Source of the DNA: Sepiola atlantica
Lineage: Eukaryota > Mollusca > Cephalopoda > Sepiida > Sepiolidae
Assembly (NCBI GenBank): GCA_963556195.1
Contig: OY744533.1
Location: forward strand, 44,190,413-44,254,412
Length of the DNA stretch: 64,000 bases
Reading direction: 5' to 3'
Shown: positions 50,890 through 62,599 of the stretch, in pieces
How positions within the stretch are numbered: the stretch's first letter is position 1
Layout: every line of letters begins with the position of its first letter
Notes under the pieces: generated by a model
What the model was told of the DNA's origin: nothing
Seen by the model: the letters and a program-made list of their open reading frames with translations, nothing else
Database searches by the model: none
Position numbers and translations under genes: made by a program

Positions 50890-53085
50890 CTGAAATACCA
50901 GAAAGGGAATTAACGTAAAAAAAAACTGTACAGACGGACACACATTATAACAATAATAAATGTGGTTTATCTGAACACTTTACTGCAGTTTCATGGTTTC
51001 ACAAGTGCATCAATAAACTCCTGAATGTTTTTATACATATGTATACAAATTTAAATTCCATCAACCTGAATCAGCTGTTCTGATTTTGAGAAGTTGATAT
51101 ACAGTGTTTGTGTTTATATATATATGTCATGTCCCACCAAAATAAAAACTGTCGAGTATTTAGTTTGGTTTGTTTAGTTTTACGGCACATCAACCTCTTA
51201 TGGGTCATTTAATGTTGAAACAATAGTTTTTAATGTTTATGTATTTTAATATAATTTAAAAAAAAAATATTTATGTGTCCATCTCTACTCTACGCTCATT
51301 TTGTGGCCTTTGCCCCTGCCTCGGCACCTGGCAATGCCTCCTCTGTCGCTGCTGACCACACATTGACCCACAAACCTTTGTCAGATATCACGGCACCCTT
51401 TCTCCACTATGATGATAATCCAGCAGCAACAATCACACGGCCATTTTCAGGGCCACACTTAAACTATTCATAATGCGATTCACACTTTGCATCCTGCTCC
51501 ATCCACCTGACTCCAACTTGCCTCTCCAGTCTCCTGCTCCCTCCTGCACTAGCGGCTCCTGCTCCGACCCCCAGCACCTGCTCTAGCTCTCTCCAGCTTC
51601 TCCTGCTGTCTTTCTCTGGCAATACCTGCTCCAGCTTTCAGCGGCTCTTGCTTCAGCTCTCTCCAGCAACGTCTGCTCTAGCCCATATCAGCGGCTCCTG
51701 TTCCAGCTCATCCCAGTGGATCCTGCCTCTCCTGCTTCCAGTGACGTCATTCCTGTTATTTCAGCTGTCCTTCTCATGTTGTTACCTTTATGGTAAATAA
51801 ACGATTCCTTTTTAACCGCATTAAATAATATCTGCATTTGCCCTCTCTTCTTAGCCATTGCCGTAATTTGCCTGTGTTCACTTTCTTAGTTGTAAGACCG
51901 ATCACCCTAGAGTTGTGGCGCTGCCAAAGTGTCGCACCCGGCGCTGCCAAAGTGTCAGGATAAAAACTCCCTGGGGGACTGGACACTGCAACACTGAACA
52001 CTTGAAAACGTCATTTCAGGACAAGAATAAAATAATGCTAACAATCAAATTTATTCAAAACTTATCGTTGCCCGGAAGTCATTATTTTCATTTTTATTTC
52101 ACCTTTTTTCTTTCATTTGAAAGTTAAATTTAATTATTACGGTATCGTTTGGTCATTAATTGAACAACATTAATTATAAAACTATAATTAATTTTGTTAA
52201 GGTAGTGTTGTTTTAATCTTTAAAAATTAAAATTGGAAATAGCTTCTAAAACGTTCAATCTTTTAATACATGAGCAGCTGATAAGAATTTTAAAGCCAGT
52301 TTAAATGACTTTCTATTCGACAGTTTAAAGGCTTCTAAATTCCTTTTAACTTTCCAAGGGTCACGACGTACCGTAATTCATTCATTTTTAAACTATTAAC
52401 AAAACACGTCTGAAATACGAAGAAACGGAAATGCATTCTGATGGATTTAATTTCGTGATTTAAAAAAAATTGGAATTTTTTTTCAAGTTCGTTTTAGTAC
52501 TTTATTTGATATTCAATAAATAATAGTAAATAAAAAGTAATGTGTAAAACGAGAAACGGTCACACAATTTTATTAATGTAGAGACTCTATTAATAAAAGT
52601 AGAGATGTAGAGGGAAACCAAGCGAAATAGACGAGATATTCCAACGACCCTTATAGTACAATTGAAAAAGACGTTGAAATTTTTAAGAAGCAGCTGACAA
52701 CTACAATGGAAAACCAACGCATGAAAAAGAATGTTTATGTTTGGCTGTGGGAAATTCGAATGGGATTTTAAAGCCTTTAAACTGTCCATTTGAAAGAAAT
52801 TATTGGCTAGAATCGAAGTTTATATACAAAAGGCGAGTATTATGATGCATTTGTGCCCCCCCCTTAACCAAAGGTAAACAGCATTTACTGATCCAGAAAA
52901 GAAACACATTTTAAATGAAATGATTTTTCAACATATTTTTAAATCAGATATCGATTCTAAAATTTGGTAAAAGAAAAAAATTAACTTTAGAAATAATTTC
53001 TTCTATTTCATAATTTAACAATCACACGAGAATTTGACTACTCATACTTTCGGAAATGAACAGTTATTCATTTTGTTTCGGGATT
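50890..53085. other. Upstream stretch of EIF2D: unclassified
   Basis: 51,270-51,480 is a GC-richer open stretch followed by a C/T-rich degenerate repeat (CTCCAGC, GGCTCCTGCTCC) to 51,740 and GTAAATAAACG at 51,793, which could be LTR-like. 52,000-53,000 is AT-rich with nothing recognised. No EIF2D first exon or CpG-rich promoter was seen. Confidence 0.4.
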
Positions 53086-53087
53086 TT

Positions 53088-53358
53088 TTTTATATGAAAA
53101 TCGATTATTTGTATTATTCTCATCTTGGTTGTCATATTCACGCTTAGGCCGATGTAATCTCCGACGTTCTTCAGGTGTACCTTGGTTGATGGAATGAGAA
53201 CAATCGACCCGGGGAAGGGGGGGGGGGTTAAGTGTACAGTTCTAAACTCAGTCCAGATTCCCAAGTTAAAAAAAGAACACCTGAAGAAGTTCGGTGGTTA
53301 CATCGATCAAAACGCTGTGCAAAAATAACCAAGATGAGAATAGTAGTCCGAAAAATAC
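53088..53358. repeat. Foldback with Penelope-type end sequences
   Basis: The left arm (53,088-53,178: CTCATCTTGGTTGTCATATT ... CCGACGTTCTTCAGGTGTAC) mirrors the right arm (53,270-53,358: GAACACCTGAAGAAGTTCGG ... AACCAAGATGAGAATAGTAG). Arms ~85 bp, spacer ~90 bp with poly-G. A single arm relative occurs at 5,800-5,880. CCTGAAGAAG...CGAAACGTTGTG strings are common at ends of animal Penelope-like elements. Confidence 0.55.
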
Positions 53359-53724
53359 AAATTTTAACATGTACTTTTGTTTTAATTAAACAATAATTAC
53401 TGTTTTGTATTAAGATGGTTGGAACCAAAAATGTCAAATATTATGATGTACCTGTCCGACCCTTTCAAGGCTGTATGAGTCTTCACTCGAAAGCTTTTCT
53501 TAAACATCTCTCTTCTTTTGAATCAGACGATTCGAAATTTTTGTTATCCTTTAAGAGTGATTTGTTAGATTGCAAATCAAATAAAAAGGGAAAAAGAAAA
53601 ACGTACACCTTTAAATACCATTAGTGATCTTTATTAGATTAAAGAGTTCTCCTTCCTGTTACACTCTTCACACTCAACACAATTTACCAAATAGAATGGA
53701 ATAATGATAATAATATAAATTATT

Positions 53725-53757
<33 letters not shown>

Positions 53758-53758
53758 G

Positions 53759-53958
53759 GGTACTTATGCAGTTTACGGACCGGGCTATTTTTTAGATAAG
53801 ATTTTCAAGTTAAATTCAATTTTTACGCTATCTTTTGTTTATTAAATTGTTAGTTGAAAGTACAGAATAATTAATCAACCCCACCTCCCTATGTTAAGAA
53901 TGGGTTTCTAAATTATAACGTTATTATTTCAGCCCGGCCCATAAACTGCATAAGTACC
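53759..53958. mobile_element. hAT-like MITE, copy 1 (200 bp, 8 bp target duplication)
   Basis: Ends GGTACTTATGCAGTTTACGG and CCCATAAACTGCATAAGTACC form ~28 bp terminal inverted repeats with few mismatches. AATAAATG lies directly outside both ends (53,751-53,758 and 53,959-53,966), an exact 8 bp target duplication as made by hAT transposases. The left flank is a (TAA)n tract. No coding capacity. Confidence 0.82.
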
Positions 53959-54136
53959 AATAAATGTTATAAAAATGTATTTCAGGTAAGATAGAAAGTG
54001 TCCACCTGGCGATGACTTTCTTTTTTGAAATCGGAAATATATAAGCGGTGTTTATCAAAAAACGTTCCCTATTATATTTAGCACGGATATTTTTTTTTGC
54101 AATTAATAATTTATTTTCAACACTTTTTAAAATTAT

Positions 54137-54336
54137 GGTGCTTATGCAGTTTATGGGCCGATTTTTTTAGATAGGATTTTCAAGTTAAATTCAATTTTTA
54201 CGGTATCTTTTGTTTATTAAATTGTTAGGTGAATATACAGAAAAGTTAATGAATCCTCTCACCTCCGCATGTTAAGAATGGGTTTATAAATTATAACGTT
54301 ATTATTTCAGCCCAGTCCGTAAATTGCATAAGTACC
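54137..54336. mobile_element. hAT-like MITE, copy 2 (200 bp)
   Basis: Same length and same sequence plan as copy 1, 178 bp away and in the same orientation: GGTGCTTATGCAGTTTATGG ... CCGTAAATTGCATAAGTACC. Roughly 90% identical. Flanks do not show a clean 8 bp duplication, so it is older or rearranged. Confidence 0.78.
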
Positions 54337-54739
54337 ATAATTTAAAAATTTTTTGCAAACCTAAATTATTAACACATAAGAAAATCAAACTGTCTTTTTC
54401 TATAATTGGACATTTAAAAAAAAAAATATGGCACTTTTGCATTTTAGGGACAGAACCGAATTTATTTTTTATTTTGTGCTTCACAGTTGACAGCTCTGCT
54501 ACCGGATCCAGCACTACACGATCATCAGGAGGAACCACTTCGCAGTTTCGGCCCCTATTCCCTGACTGCTTTTCTGAAGTGGCGGGGCCCATCTTTCAGG
54601 ATGTGATTATGTAGCACTGGTGTCATCTGCCCATCAAGTCAGATACACCTTTCAGCCATCATCAACATTAACAACTGATTTTGATTGCATTGTGACGTTA
54701 TAAACTACCCTGCATATGGCGTCAGCACTATCTCCTTCA

Positions 54740-57360
54740 TCTCCCTTCTTTCACCATCCAAAATTCACCTCTCCTTCCAGTTCATATAATCCCTTTTCAG
54801 CCATATCCAATAAGGTGTTTTCTCTGCTGTTTCCAGAAGATCTTTAATCAATTTTCTCAATTCTGAGTTGTTACAATAAAAGTAACGTTGAAATAGGTTT
54901 ACAACCATTCGCTCTACATTTCCTCTTGCTCCAATGGCCAAATGGTTGAATTCAATCTTCCAACCTTTTTCTTGACACTACAAACTCTTCATATCTGATC
55001 TCTTTCCTATTTTCTGCAGCAGCAAAGTTTTCTTCCCATGGTACTGTTAATTCCAGTATTATTCCTTCTTTCTTTTCATTATACCACGCAACAATATCTG
55101 GTCGTTGTCCAGATGATACCAACGGGAACGCCAAAAAGTTCTTCAGATCTACATTTAACTTCCAGTTTCCAGTCCGTCTGTCATCTATTTTTATAGTCGT
55201 TGGACGACTACTCAGATTACTTTTTGTGCCTGCTTTGTGGAATTCCATCTTCTTTATTTGTTTAATTCTGGGTAATTCTCCATCATGAAATTGCTTTATT
55301 TCCCGCGTCAACATCTATCATTATCACATATCCTCCAACGAACAAGATTGGCAGGTGATGGCATTGCATCATATGTTGATCTAATCAAGAACAATGTCCT
55401 TGCCCGTTCCCAGGCCCATATTTCTTTCCATCCAATTTTTCGCTCAACAACACACTCTTCCCATCATAAGCACTGTCCTTGATGATCGCATTTTACAAGA
55501 TGGTTTAAAGTTTCCAAATACATTTGTACCATCTTGCACTGCTCCAACACTATCTGCATGTTCTAACTTTTCTATTGCATGATCGACTGCAGTTTCTGCG
55601 CTCCATTTCGTCCCAGTTCTTACTCCAGGTGGATTATCTTTTTATTTTTTCGTCGCTGGAAAAGCAAAGTATCATCACTGTACGCACTTTAGCAACCTTA
55701 TATTCTTCTACAATAGACGCGACCGGCAGTTGTAGTTGATTATTTCTGCCAAATATTGCAGTATTATTGAGCATCTTTGGCATCCCAGCCATTTTCTTAT
55801 ATACATGCTGCATCACTGTTCTATTCTTTCAACTCAGGTCAATGGTACCTCATACTTGAGATACAATGCATACTGTAAGCACCAACATTTAAATTTCCCA
55901 GGTAGATCAGTCTTTTCTATTGTTTGTATTCATTCTTCAGCTTGCTGCTGTATTTTCGCTCCCTTACTTCTGTCATTTAATGCACCCTTGTACCATCTTC
56001 CTAAACTCTTCACTGGTTCTTCTTTAACAGTTAGTATCATATCACCTCCTATCTTATACCAAACTTTTTTCTGTTTGCCTTTTACTTATGTAATACATCT
56101 GGATTTCTTTACTTTGAATTTCATTCTTGACCACAGAATCAATTCATCCAATCAAAGAACTTCCTCCATCCCTTCAACACTTTCCGATCTAACTGTTACA
56201 TCATCCATAAATGCTCGAAGTGCTGTATCCACTAGTATATTTTTGCAATATGTTGCTCTTAATATCATTTCCATAACAAGTACAAATAAGATGACAGAAA
56301 TTGATCAACCTGCAGCAATTCCCACTTCTAAACTTTGCCAATTTGTTGTAAAACTTCTGGTTGTAAATCTCATTTTAAATTGGTCATAATAGTTCATTAT
56401 CATCTTTTGCACTGCTTTAGAAATCCAAAAGAAATCCATAGCTTTCTGTATTATCATGTATGGTATTGAGCCATATGTATTGGCAAGATCTAATCATACC
56501 ATAACCACATCTCCATTCTCTTTTTTTTCATCCTGTATACTTTCCCATATTGCATAAGCATGTTCAATGCACCTTGGGATTTCAACCTTCTGTACCTATT
56601 CATTGATAAATCCGTTTTCTTGCACATAGGTAATTATCCGATTTTCTATGATACCAAACCCTATCTTTCCATCAATATTCAGCAATGATATCGGGTGGAA
56701 TTCTCCTAGTTTTTCTGATCTTTCTTCTTTCGGCAGATAGATGCCTTCTGCTACATTTTTACTTCGCCATGTGTTTCTTATCAATAAAAAGAGATGCAAT
56801 CGGAGTCGTGGACAATATTTGTATACTTTGTAGCTAACCCCATCATTTCCAGGGGAACTCTTTTCTGTAGCTATCTTCACAAATCATCTAATTACTTCTT
56901 CTTTATATCATTAATATGGCTGTGTTGGTCTTTTCAACCCTTCTATATATGATGGTTCTCTATCTTTATTTTAATTGCTGTATGTATTCTTTAGATGCAT
57001 TTCCAATTTTTCTCTTGGACATTCCAGCTTCCCACTCTTATTCTCTGTAAACTTATATGGGATTTTCACTAAATTCTTCCGACAACTTTCCCTCTTCTTT
57101 TCCGGTGTAATCTCCTTTCTTTCCTCATTTCATCTCGTAACCGTCACTTAATCTCTTCATATAGCCATTTAATTCATCTTTCTCTTCTACTACTGCACAT
57201 AACCATCATGTTCTTCAGATTCTTTTTCTCCCTTTTCAGTTCAGCAATTTTTCCTTCTCTTCTAGATTGTTTTTGAATTCTAATATCTTTCAATTCGTTT
57301 TTCTTTCCGAACTCAAATCTCTCTTTTCCTTTCTCGTAGATCATCTCTGCTAACTTTTCA
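54740..57360 (-). pseudogene. Non-LTR retrotransposon with restriction-like endonuclease, degenerate
   Basis: From high to low coordinate the minus strand reads a basic Arg/Lys/Glu-rich stretch (57,350-57,200), RT palm pieces SPGNDGVSYKVYKYCPRLRL, IYLPKEERSEKLGEFHPISL and LNIDGKIGFGIIENRI, then FMDDVTVRSE near 56,200 (an F-x-DD box), and finally SGQRPDIVAWYNEKKEGIIL then ELTVPWEENFAAAENRKEIR. The last has the RPD...E-x-T layout of PD-(D/E)XK restriction-like endonucleases that lie after RT in R2/NeSL-type elements. It continues, frame-shifted, with CQEKGWKIEFNHLAIGARGN. Many stops; no intact ORF. Confidence 0.75.
54952..55314 (-). pseudogene. Restriction-like endonuclease domain of the non-LTR element
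   Basis: A 120-codon open segment with GQRPDIVAWYNEKKEGIILE and LTVPWEE. The PD and E-x-T residues fit the catalytic core of PD-(D/E)XK nucleases; a Lys-rich RK-x-x-R-Y helix follows. It is the best preserved part of the element. Confidence 0.7.
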
Positions 57361-57689
57361 AATTTATCTTGGACTTTTTATTATTATATTCTTTTGCTGG
57401 CTTAATTTACTCAATGGGAGAGTGTTTCCCACTGTGGTTTACGTCCTAGGGATATATACTACACGTCTTATGGTCCACCGACCCGCACTGTTGAGAACCT
57501 GTCTTCTTATAAACTTTTCCTTGATGTATTTGTAGTCCTTGAAAAGTATCAAAATACTTTCCACAGCAAATAAATTTCCATTGTCTATTTTCTTTGCTCT
57601 TTTTTCGTACCGAGTTCATTTCCATGTTATCCGACTTTTGTTGATCTGTTATTTATTTGATCTCTGAAATAATTAATTAATAAATAACG

Positions 57690-58035
57690 CAAATGCAAAA
57701 ATTCAAATTAATTAATAGAACATTTATTGAAATGTTTTTTTCAAAACGAATTTTTTTAAGAAATTAAAATTTTTTAACAAATTAACATCTGTGAAAACGA
57801 ATAGTTTCTTTGAAAGCGTGATTTTCTTTTCAAACGAACAGTTTACTTTCAATGTAGTAAAAATTTGTAATAAAATAGTCATGTTATTTCAATTTGTTTT
57901 TGGAGTAACGCAAACAGTTTTTAAGGAATTAAAATTTGTGAAAATGAACAGTTTCTTTTCAAATATGATTTTTTTAAAACAAAGTCTTTATTTACAATAT
58001 AGTAAAAAAATTTGTCATAAATTAAATATATTAAA
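57690..58035. repeat. AT-rich ~150 bp module repeat
   Basis: Two to three degenerate modules of AATTAAAATTTGTGAAAATG, AACAGTTTCTTT, ATGATTTTTTTAAAAC and TTTACAATATAGTAAAAAT. Related to 49,840-50,100. Confidence 0.55.
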
Positions 58036-58040
58036 ATTAT

Positions 58041-58092
58041 TTTAAACTTTGTGATTCAGGATTATCTGCCGTTGACGCTACTGCCGCTCTTC
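58041..58092 (-). CDS. Possible terminal coding exon of an unidentified upstream gene
   Basis: On the minus strand TTGTTTTCATTTCAG, a good acceptor, precedes a GC-richer 50 bp stretch readable as RAAVASTADNPESQSLK followed by TAA. AATAAA lies downstream at 57,992-57,987. The peptide is not recognised, and the 3' sequence belongs to a repeat family, so this may be chance. If real, another minus-strand gene lies upstream of EIF2D. Confidence 0.25.
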
Positions 58093-58309
58093 TGAAATGA
58101 AAACAAATAAATTTGTGTCAAAATTATTTTTGAATATATTTATTAACAAATAATCAACTCAAACTCTTTTTTTATAATTGGAATGTTTTTTTTTGGTTTG
58201 AAAATATTTTTTAAATAGTGTAATAGTTTTTATAAATAGAAATTTAACAAAATTTAAATATATTAAACATCATGGTAACAACGTATCCAATACAGAATAT
58301 TCCTGATAA

Positions 58310-58720
58310 AATGTCTTTTATTCAACGGCGCCAGAGAAATTCCTGTAGATGACTATGGAAGTTTTCCTGGCTTGTGCCTCGCATTGCCCGGAATTTCTCT
58401 ACCGTTTTGAGGGGAAACAAGATAAGATGTGATCCCGCAATTCTCTGCCGTTGGCCCGGCAAAGAATCGACGAACTCCAGAATAAAGATTGTTTCATCTT
58501 GTCTACATTCACTCAACCCAATCCTTGTTCTGTTCCTGTGAATAAAACTGCATATCTCTTTAGTTGTGAAGCCATCGTTTATTTCGTGAGGAATGGTGAT
58601 CTCGTTTGCTTATTATATTTCAGTCAGATTTGGCCAGACCAATTACTCCTCCAAGTAAGTCGTAAATCTGATTTTCTTCTGGATTTAAACTTCCACCTAA
58701 AATTGTCTTTTCCATCTAAA
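58310..58720 (+). mobile_element. LTR candidate (5' side of gypsy relic)
   Basis: A GC-richer block with CGACGAACTCCAGAATAAAG and TTGTTCTGTTCCTGTGAATA AAAC, resembling the distal LTR at 27,215-27,305. It ends just before TTGGTGACTCCGATGTGA (58,722-58,739), a primer-binding-site-like sequence. The 5' border is unclear. Confidence 0.45.
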
Positions 58721-58802
58721 ATTGGTGACTCCGATGTGAATTTTTATCTGCATTGTTTTTGTTAAAGATATTTGCTGTAAACTTTTATTTTTGTCAAAAT
58801 AA

Positions 58803-60385
58803 AATCGCTCATGCATCAAGGACCCTGCTTCCAGAGGAGAAACATTACTCCCAAATTTAGGAATAATCTTTGCAGTAACCAAATTCCACTGTTACATACA
58901 CGGAAGATTGTTCACGTTACAGACAGATCACAAATAGTTACTAACCAATTTCGATTAAAAAATGGTCTGCCTGTATACACAGCAAATAGACTGTAAAGAT
59001 AGAGAACAATTCTACTAAACTACAATTTTAGGATGGAATACCTACTCTCAAAAAAAAATATACCACACCGATGGATTATCAAGACTGGTTCCAAGACATA
59101 GAGAGCCACTGGAATATTCCGTGATTGTATCTCTAAAAACTGATGGGGAAATAAAAACTATTTTGTGCAACACAATAAGAGAACTCTCTGTAATCCTACA
59201 TGAAATAAAGCATGAAGCTCTCGATGATGAGTTCATTAACATTACAAAAACAAAAATGCCTGATAAGGACCAACACATTTCAGACAGTTTTTCACTATGT
59301 GACGATGTACTCCTGTACAGCGAGAGAGTCGTCATCTCCCAAAAACTACAGAGGAGAATCCTGAAAGATTTTCACGTTGGCCATCTGGGGACAAATAGGA
59401 TAAAAAGTTTAATGAGCAGCTACGTGTACTGGCCTAAAATGGACCAGGATATTGAAAACATCGTCAATACGTGTAAAGGCTGTGTCTTGGCAACAAAGGC
59501 ACCTCTTATTAAACATAATTTGTGGCCAGAAATGGACCGACCTTGGTCAAGAATACACGTCGATTTTGTGGGTCCGTTAGAGGGGTTTTAATATCTAATT
59601 GTAGTAGATAGTTTTACCAAATGGCCCGAAGTGTTCCGATGTAAAAAACCCACTACAAAGGTAATGATAAACTTCCTTCACGAATTGTTCGCCCGCTTTG
59701 GGGTGGTCGATTGTTTGGTCAGTGACAACAGAACTCAATTTACGCCCTCCGACTTTAAAGAGTTCTGTAATATTTTCCAGATAAGACACATCACGACTCC
59801 CCGTACCATCCTAGGTCAAACGGCCAGGCTGAGCGTTTTGTAGACACTTTAAAACGAGCCCTGAAAAAAGCTAGTGGCACTCCTACGGAAAAGCCCCTGC
59901 AGCAATTTTTACAAGTATACAGGATCACGCCAAATGTTAACACACCATCTTCTGCAGAAATAAGGTTTGCACGTAAAATAAGATCTATTTTCGAAAAATT
60001 GCTGCCAAAATAAACCAGACAAGGACGAACCTCTATTGTACCAAAAAACGGTACATCCCAGTGGATAAAGTATATTTCAAGATGTTTAAAAATAACACAT
60101 CTTTCTGGGAATTTGGTATGATAGAAAAGAGAATTGGAAATATGGTTTACATAATCCAAGATCCTCAGTTCTCTCATAAGAGACACCTAAATCAAATTAG
60201 GAAATGACACCGACAGGACTCCTCAGGAAGAAGAAGAAGAAGAAGATATAGATACCATATACAAAACTTTTGACATACAAGCAGTCCCAGAACAGCAACA
60301 ATCTCAAAGGAAACGGAAGTCTCCGGATCTTATTGTGATCAATCCAAAAAGGAAACGATACTTCTGCGGAGGTAATGCTTGGAAG
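58803..60385 (+). pseudogene. Ty3/gypsy pol relic: RNase H and integrase
   Basis: Read in shifting frames: IAHASRTLLPEEKHYSQ, GIIFAVTKFHCYIHGRLFTL (RNase H), LLNYNFRMEYLLS, then FHVGHLGTNRIKSLMSSYVY and a CxxC (zinc-binding H2C2 domain of integrase), RPWSRIHVDFVGPLEGF (first catalytic Asp), VVDCLVSDNRTQFTPSDFKE (second Asp), SNGQAERFVDTLKRALKKAS (catalytic Glu), and WEFGMIEKRIGNMVYIIQ (C-terminal domain). In-frame TAA at 59,589 and frameshifts near 58,860, 58,935 and 59,815 kill it. Gag, protease and RT are absent between the primer-binding site and RNase H, so a large internal deletion occurred. Confidence 0.88.
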
Positions 60386-60390
60386 GGAGA

Positions 60391-60606
60391 TGTTATGATA
60401 CTTTACCTACACGGACGACTTAATCTCTTCCGCTCAATTTAAATACTAGAAGCACATGCCTCTCAGGGTTGTAACTACCCCAGTCTTATACTGGCAGTCA
60501 AGACAGACGTACAACTACGCTTGTTATCTGTTGTATTATACTTTTTTCAATACACTTGTTTATCTAAACTCCGAGTTTATCTTTCCTTTCCCGGATCCAT
60601 TACAGG
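60391..60606 (+). mobile_element. 3' LTR candidate of the gypsy relic
   Basis: GGAAGGGAGA, a polypurine tract, is followed immediately by TGTTATGATAC. The block ends near ...GGATCCATTACA. It does not match the block at 58,310-58,720, so the two sides may come from different elements or be too decayed to align by eye. Downstream, CTGATGAAGGAACTCGAAGT TCTGATACG (60,641-60,669) is hammerhead-like. Confidence 0.4.
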
Positions 60607-60669
60607 GCCGCAATACTTTGTATATAAGATTTGAGGAGTTTGACTGATGAAGGAACTCGAAGTTCTGAT

Positions 60670-61770
60670 ACGTGTATCATTTAAAAATAGAAATTTAAAA
60701 ACCAATAACAAAAATTAGTTAACTGTCGTAAAAAGCTACAATGGCCTGGAAATTGGGCATTATTTTATGTCAAATTTATATACAAAACCGATCTCCCACT
60801 CTAAATTCTCAACTAATTGTTTTTTTTCTTCTTTCTTCCAAATCTTTCAGGGTGTTCACGCGTAATAAGTTAAAAATGTAAAATCTGTTTTTGGGGAGAA
60901 GGTGGGTGGTTGATTCAGCAGAAAGTGTTAATCTACAAATCTACAAAAAAAACCATTAGTAAATGTTTATAGAAAGTTCAGGTCTAAAGGAAAAACTTGT
61001 GTTAAATATATGAACAATGGTTCGGACGAATAATGAAAACAGTCTGCTCTCATAGAGCCGAAGCTCAAAAGAAAGGATTTGCTTGGTCATCGTATTCTTC
61101 CACTTGTAGAAACTGATCTGCCTGCTTGACCAAATCCCCCCACCCCCCCGATGTCAGACTTCTACTTCATTTTAACTTTCAAACTATGAATGCAAATTAC
61201 TATTTATCTATCCTATTTATCTTTATTTTTATAGCTCGAACGATTTCTTCTTCACCTTTTTGACGTTAGAATTGGGGGTCTATTTTTATGGTCACGAATT
61301 TGGCAGGGAGTTGTTTGGTTTCTGATATTGAAAAAATTGTAACTATAGAAAACCAAAACAAATGCCCCATTTTACTCAATGAAAATGAATCAAGCAGCAG
61401 CCATAACCTGTGTAAATTACAAGTTATTATCATTTTCTCTTTCATCTGGATTAGGACAAAAATTAAAATTGCCTCGGTCTAGAAGTATTTCTCTTTCACT
61501 GACTGAGGACAGAACAGATACTACACTTTGATCCTAGCTCGAAGGCCGAGAAAGAAGTCATGTATCCGAATTTTTGAATGCGTTCAAGCATCTCTATAAG
61601 AAGTTCTGTTGCTCGTTTATTTTTATTGCCACTGAAGCATAAGGAGCTACTGTGATAGGAGCCAGATTTATAGAGGAGGCAACCTGGGTCAAAAGTTTGG
61701 CAGTAAAATGTTTGTTCACATTACATTCAAATTTCTGCATGTTAGTACTGTTGAGAAAACAAGAAGCAGG
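60670..61770. other. Unclassified AT-rich stretch
   Basis: No gene or transposon recognised. A poly-C tract lies at 61,136-61,148. Confidence 0.4.
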
Positions 61771-61774
61771 AATA

Positions 61775-61917
61775 GAATTCGGTATTGGTACAGCTTTTGA
61801 ACCGGACAAAAAACGAACTGTTTTTTTAACCCTAACTATAACCAAAACCTAAGCTAACCGTAACCTAACCTAGTCAGTTTTTGTCAGATTCAAAAGCTGT
61901 ACCAGTACTGGGAATTC
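61775..61917. repeat. 143 bp palindromic element with telomere-like centre
   Basis: GAATTC at both ends and inverted arms of ~45 bp (GGTACAGCTTTTGAA...GACAAAAA versus TTTTTGTC...TTCAAAAGCTGTACC). The centre reads AACCCTAACTATAACC ... CTAACCGTAACCTAACC, degenerate TTAGGG-like repeats. Probably a MITE. Confidence 0.65.
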
Positions 61918-61939
61918 TAAAGGCAAGGTAAGAAGCTAG

Positions 61940-62430
61940 CAAAGTAGAAAATATTCCGTCATCTACGGACCTCTACAGTGAAGGGGTTGGATTTAGCAGC
62001 TAGTCGGGGTATTTTCGTTTGGGGGTACAAGTGCAGTAAGTTCATAGGAGTACATTCCATGGAAATATTTATAAAACAATCACGGATACGATTCTGCAGT
62101 GATGCAACAGGGCTCGTTCTTTGCAGACAATACTCCATGTACAAGGAAGTTAGTTTAAGTAGTGTTTGGCATATGTAATACTGGGGTATTATCTTAGGAA
62201 GTTATAATCTTTATTTAACTCAGGTTGCAACGATAGCGGTCCTGTTTCTCTTCCAAGTGTTGTTATTTGCGGACTAATTTAAGCGCGTGTCGCTAAACGA
62301 TGTTTCCTGTCATTCAACAGCAAAACAATTAAATGGTGGCTTTGTAGAGATATAGCAGGTGTTAGAAGTTTTCTATCCCGTTCGAGAGAGCCTACTTTGT
62401 TTGTAGCAGCCTTGGCAACATCGTCAGTCT
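61940..62430 (-). pseudogene. LINE RT relic (same family as 39,275-40,305), interrupted
   Basis: The reversed sequence 61,965-62,125 gives AAKSNPFTVEVRR and CFINISMECTPMNLL, aligned with SAKSHPFTVEVPR and YKYFNGLCSDEL of the 39 kb copy. 62,333-62,430 matches 39,675-39,765 (GGTGGCTTTGTAGAGATATA). Between them 62,150-62,330 is foreign or too diverged. Confidence 0.65.
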
Positions 62431-62599
62431 GTTACACTTAAGTTTAACGGAATTTTCTTTGGTCTTGTTATATTCATATATTTTGACCCATAAAGCATGA
62501 AAGGAAGAATAGGAGACTTGTTGGCACATGTTTCCCTCCAATAAAAAATTATGGTACAATTCACCAAGAAGCGAACACACATTACCGGATGTAGTCTAG

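Noticed and set aside
54302..54614. Two antisense open frames of 96 codons each
   Set aside because: Mutually antisense, overlap the MITE end, and neither has a recognisable domain.
55736..56389. 217-codon plus-strand open frame
   Set aside because: It is the antisense shadow of the degenerate minus-strand reverse transcriptase.
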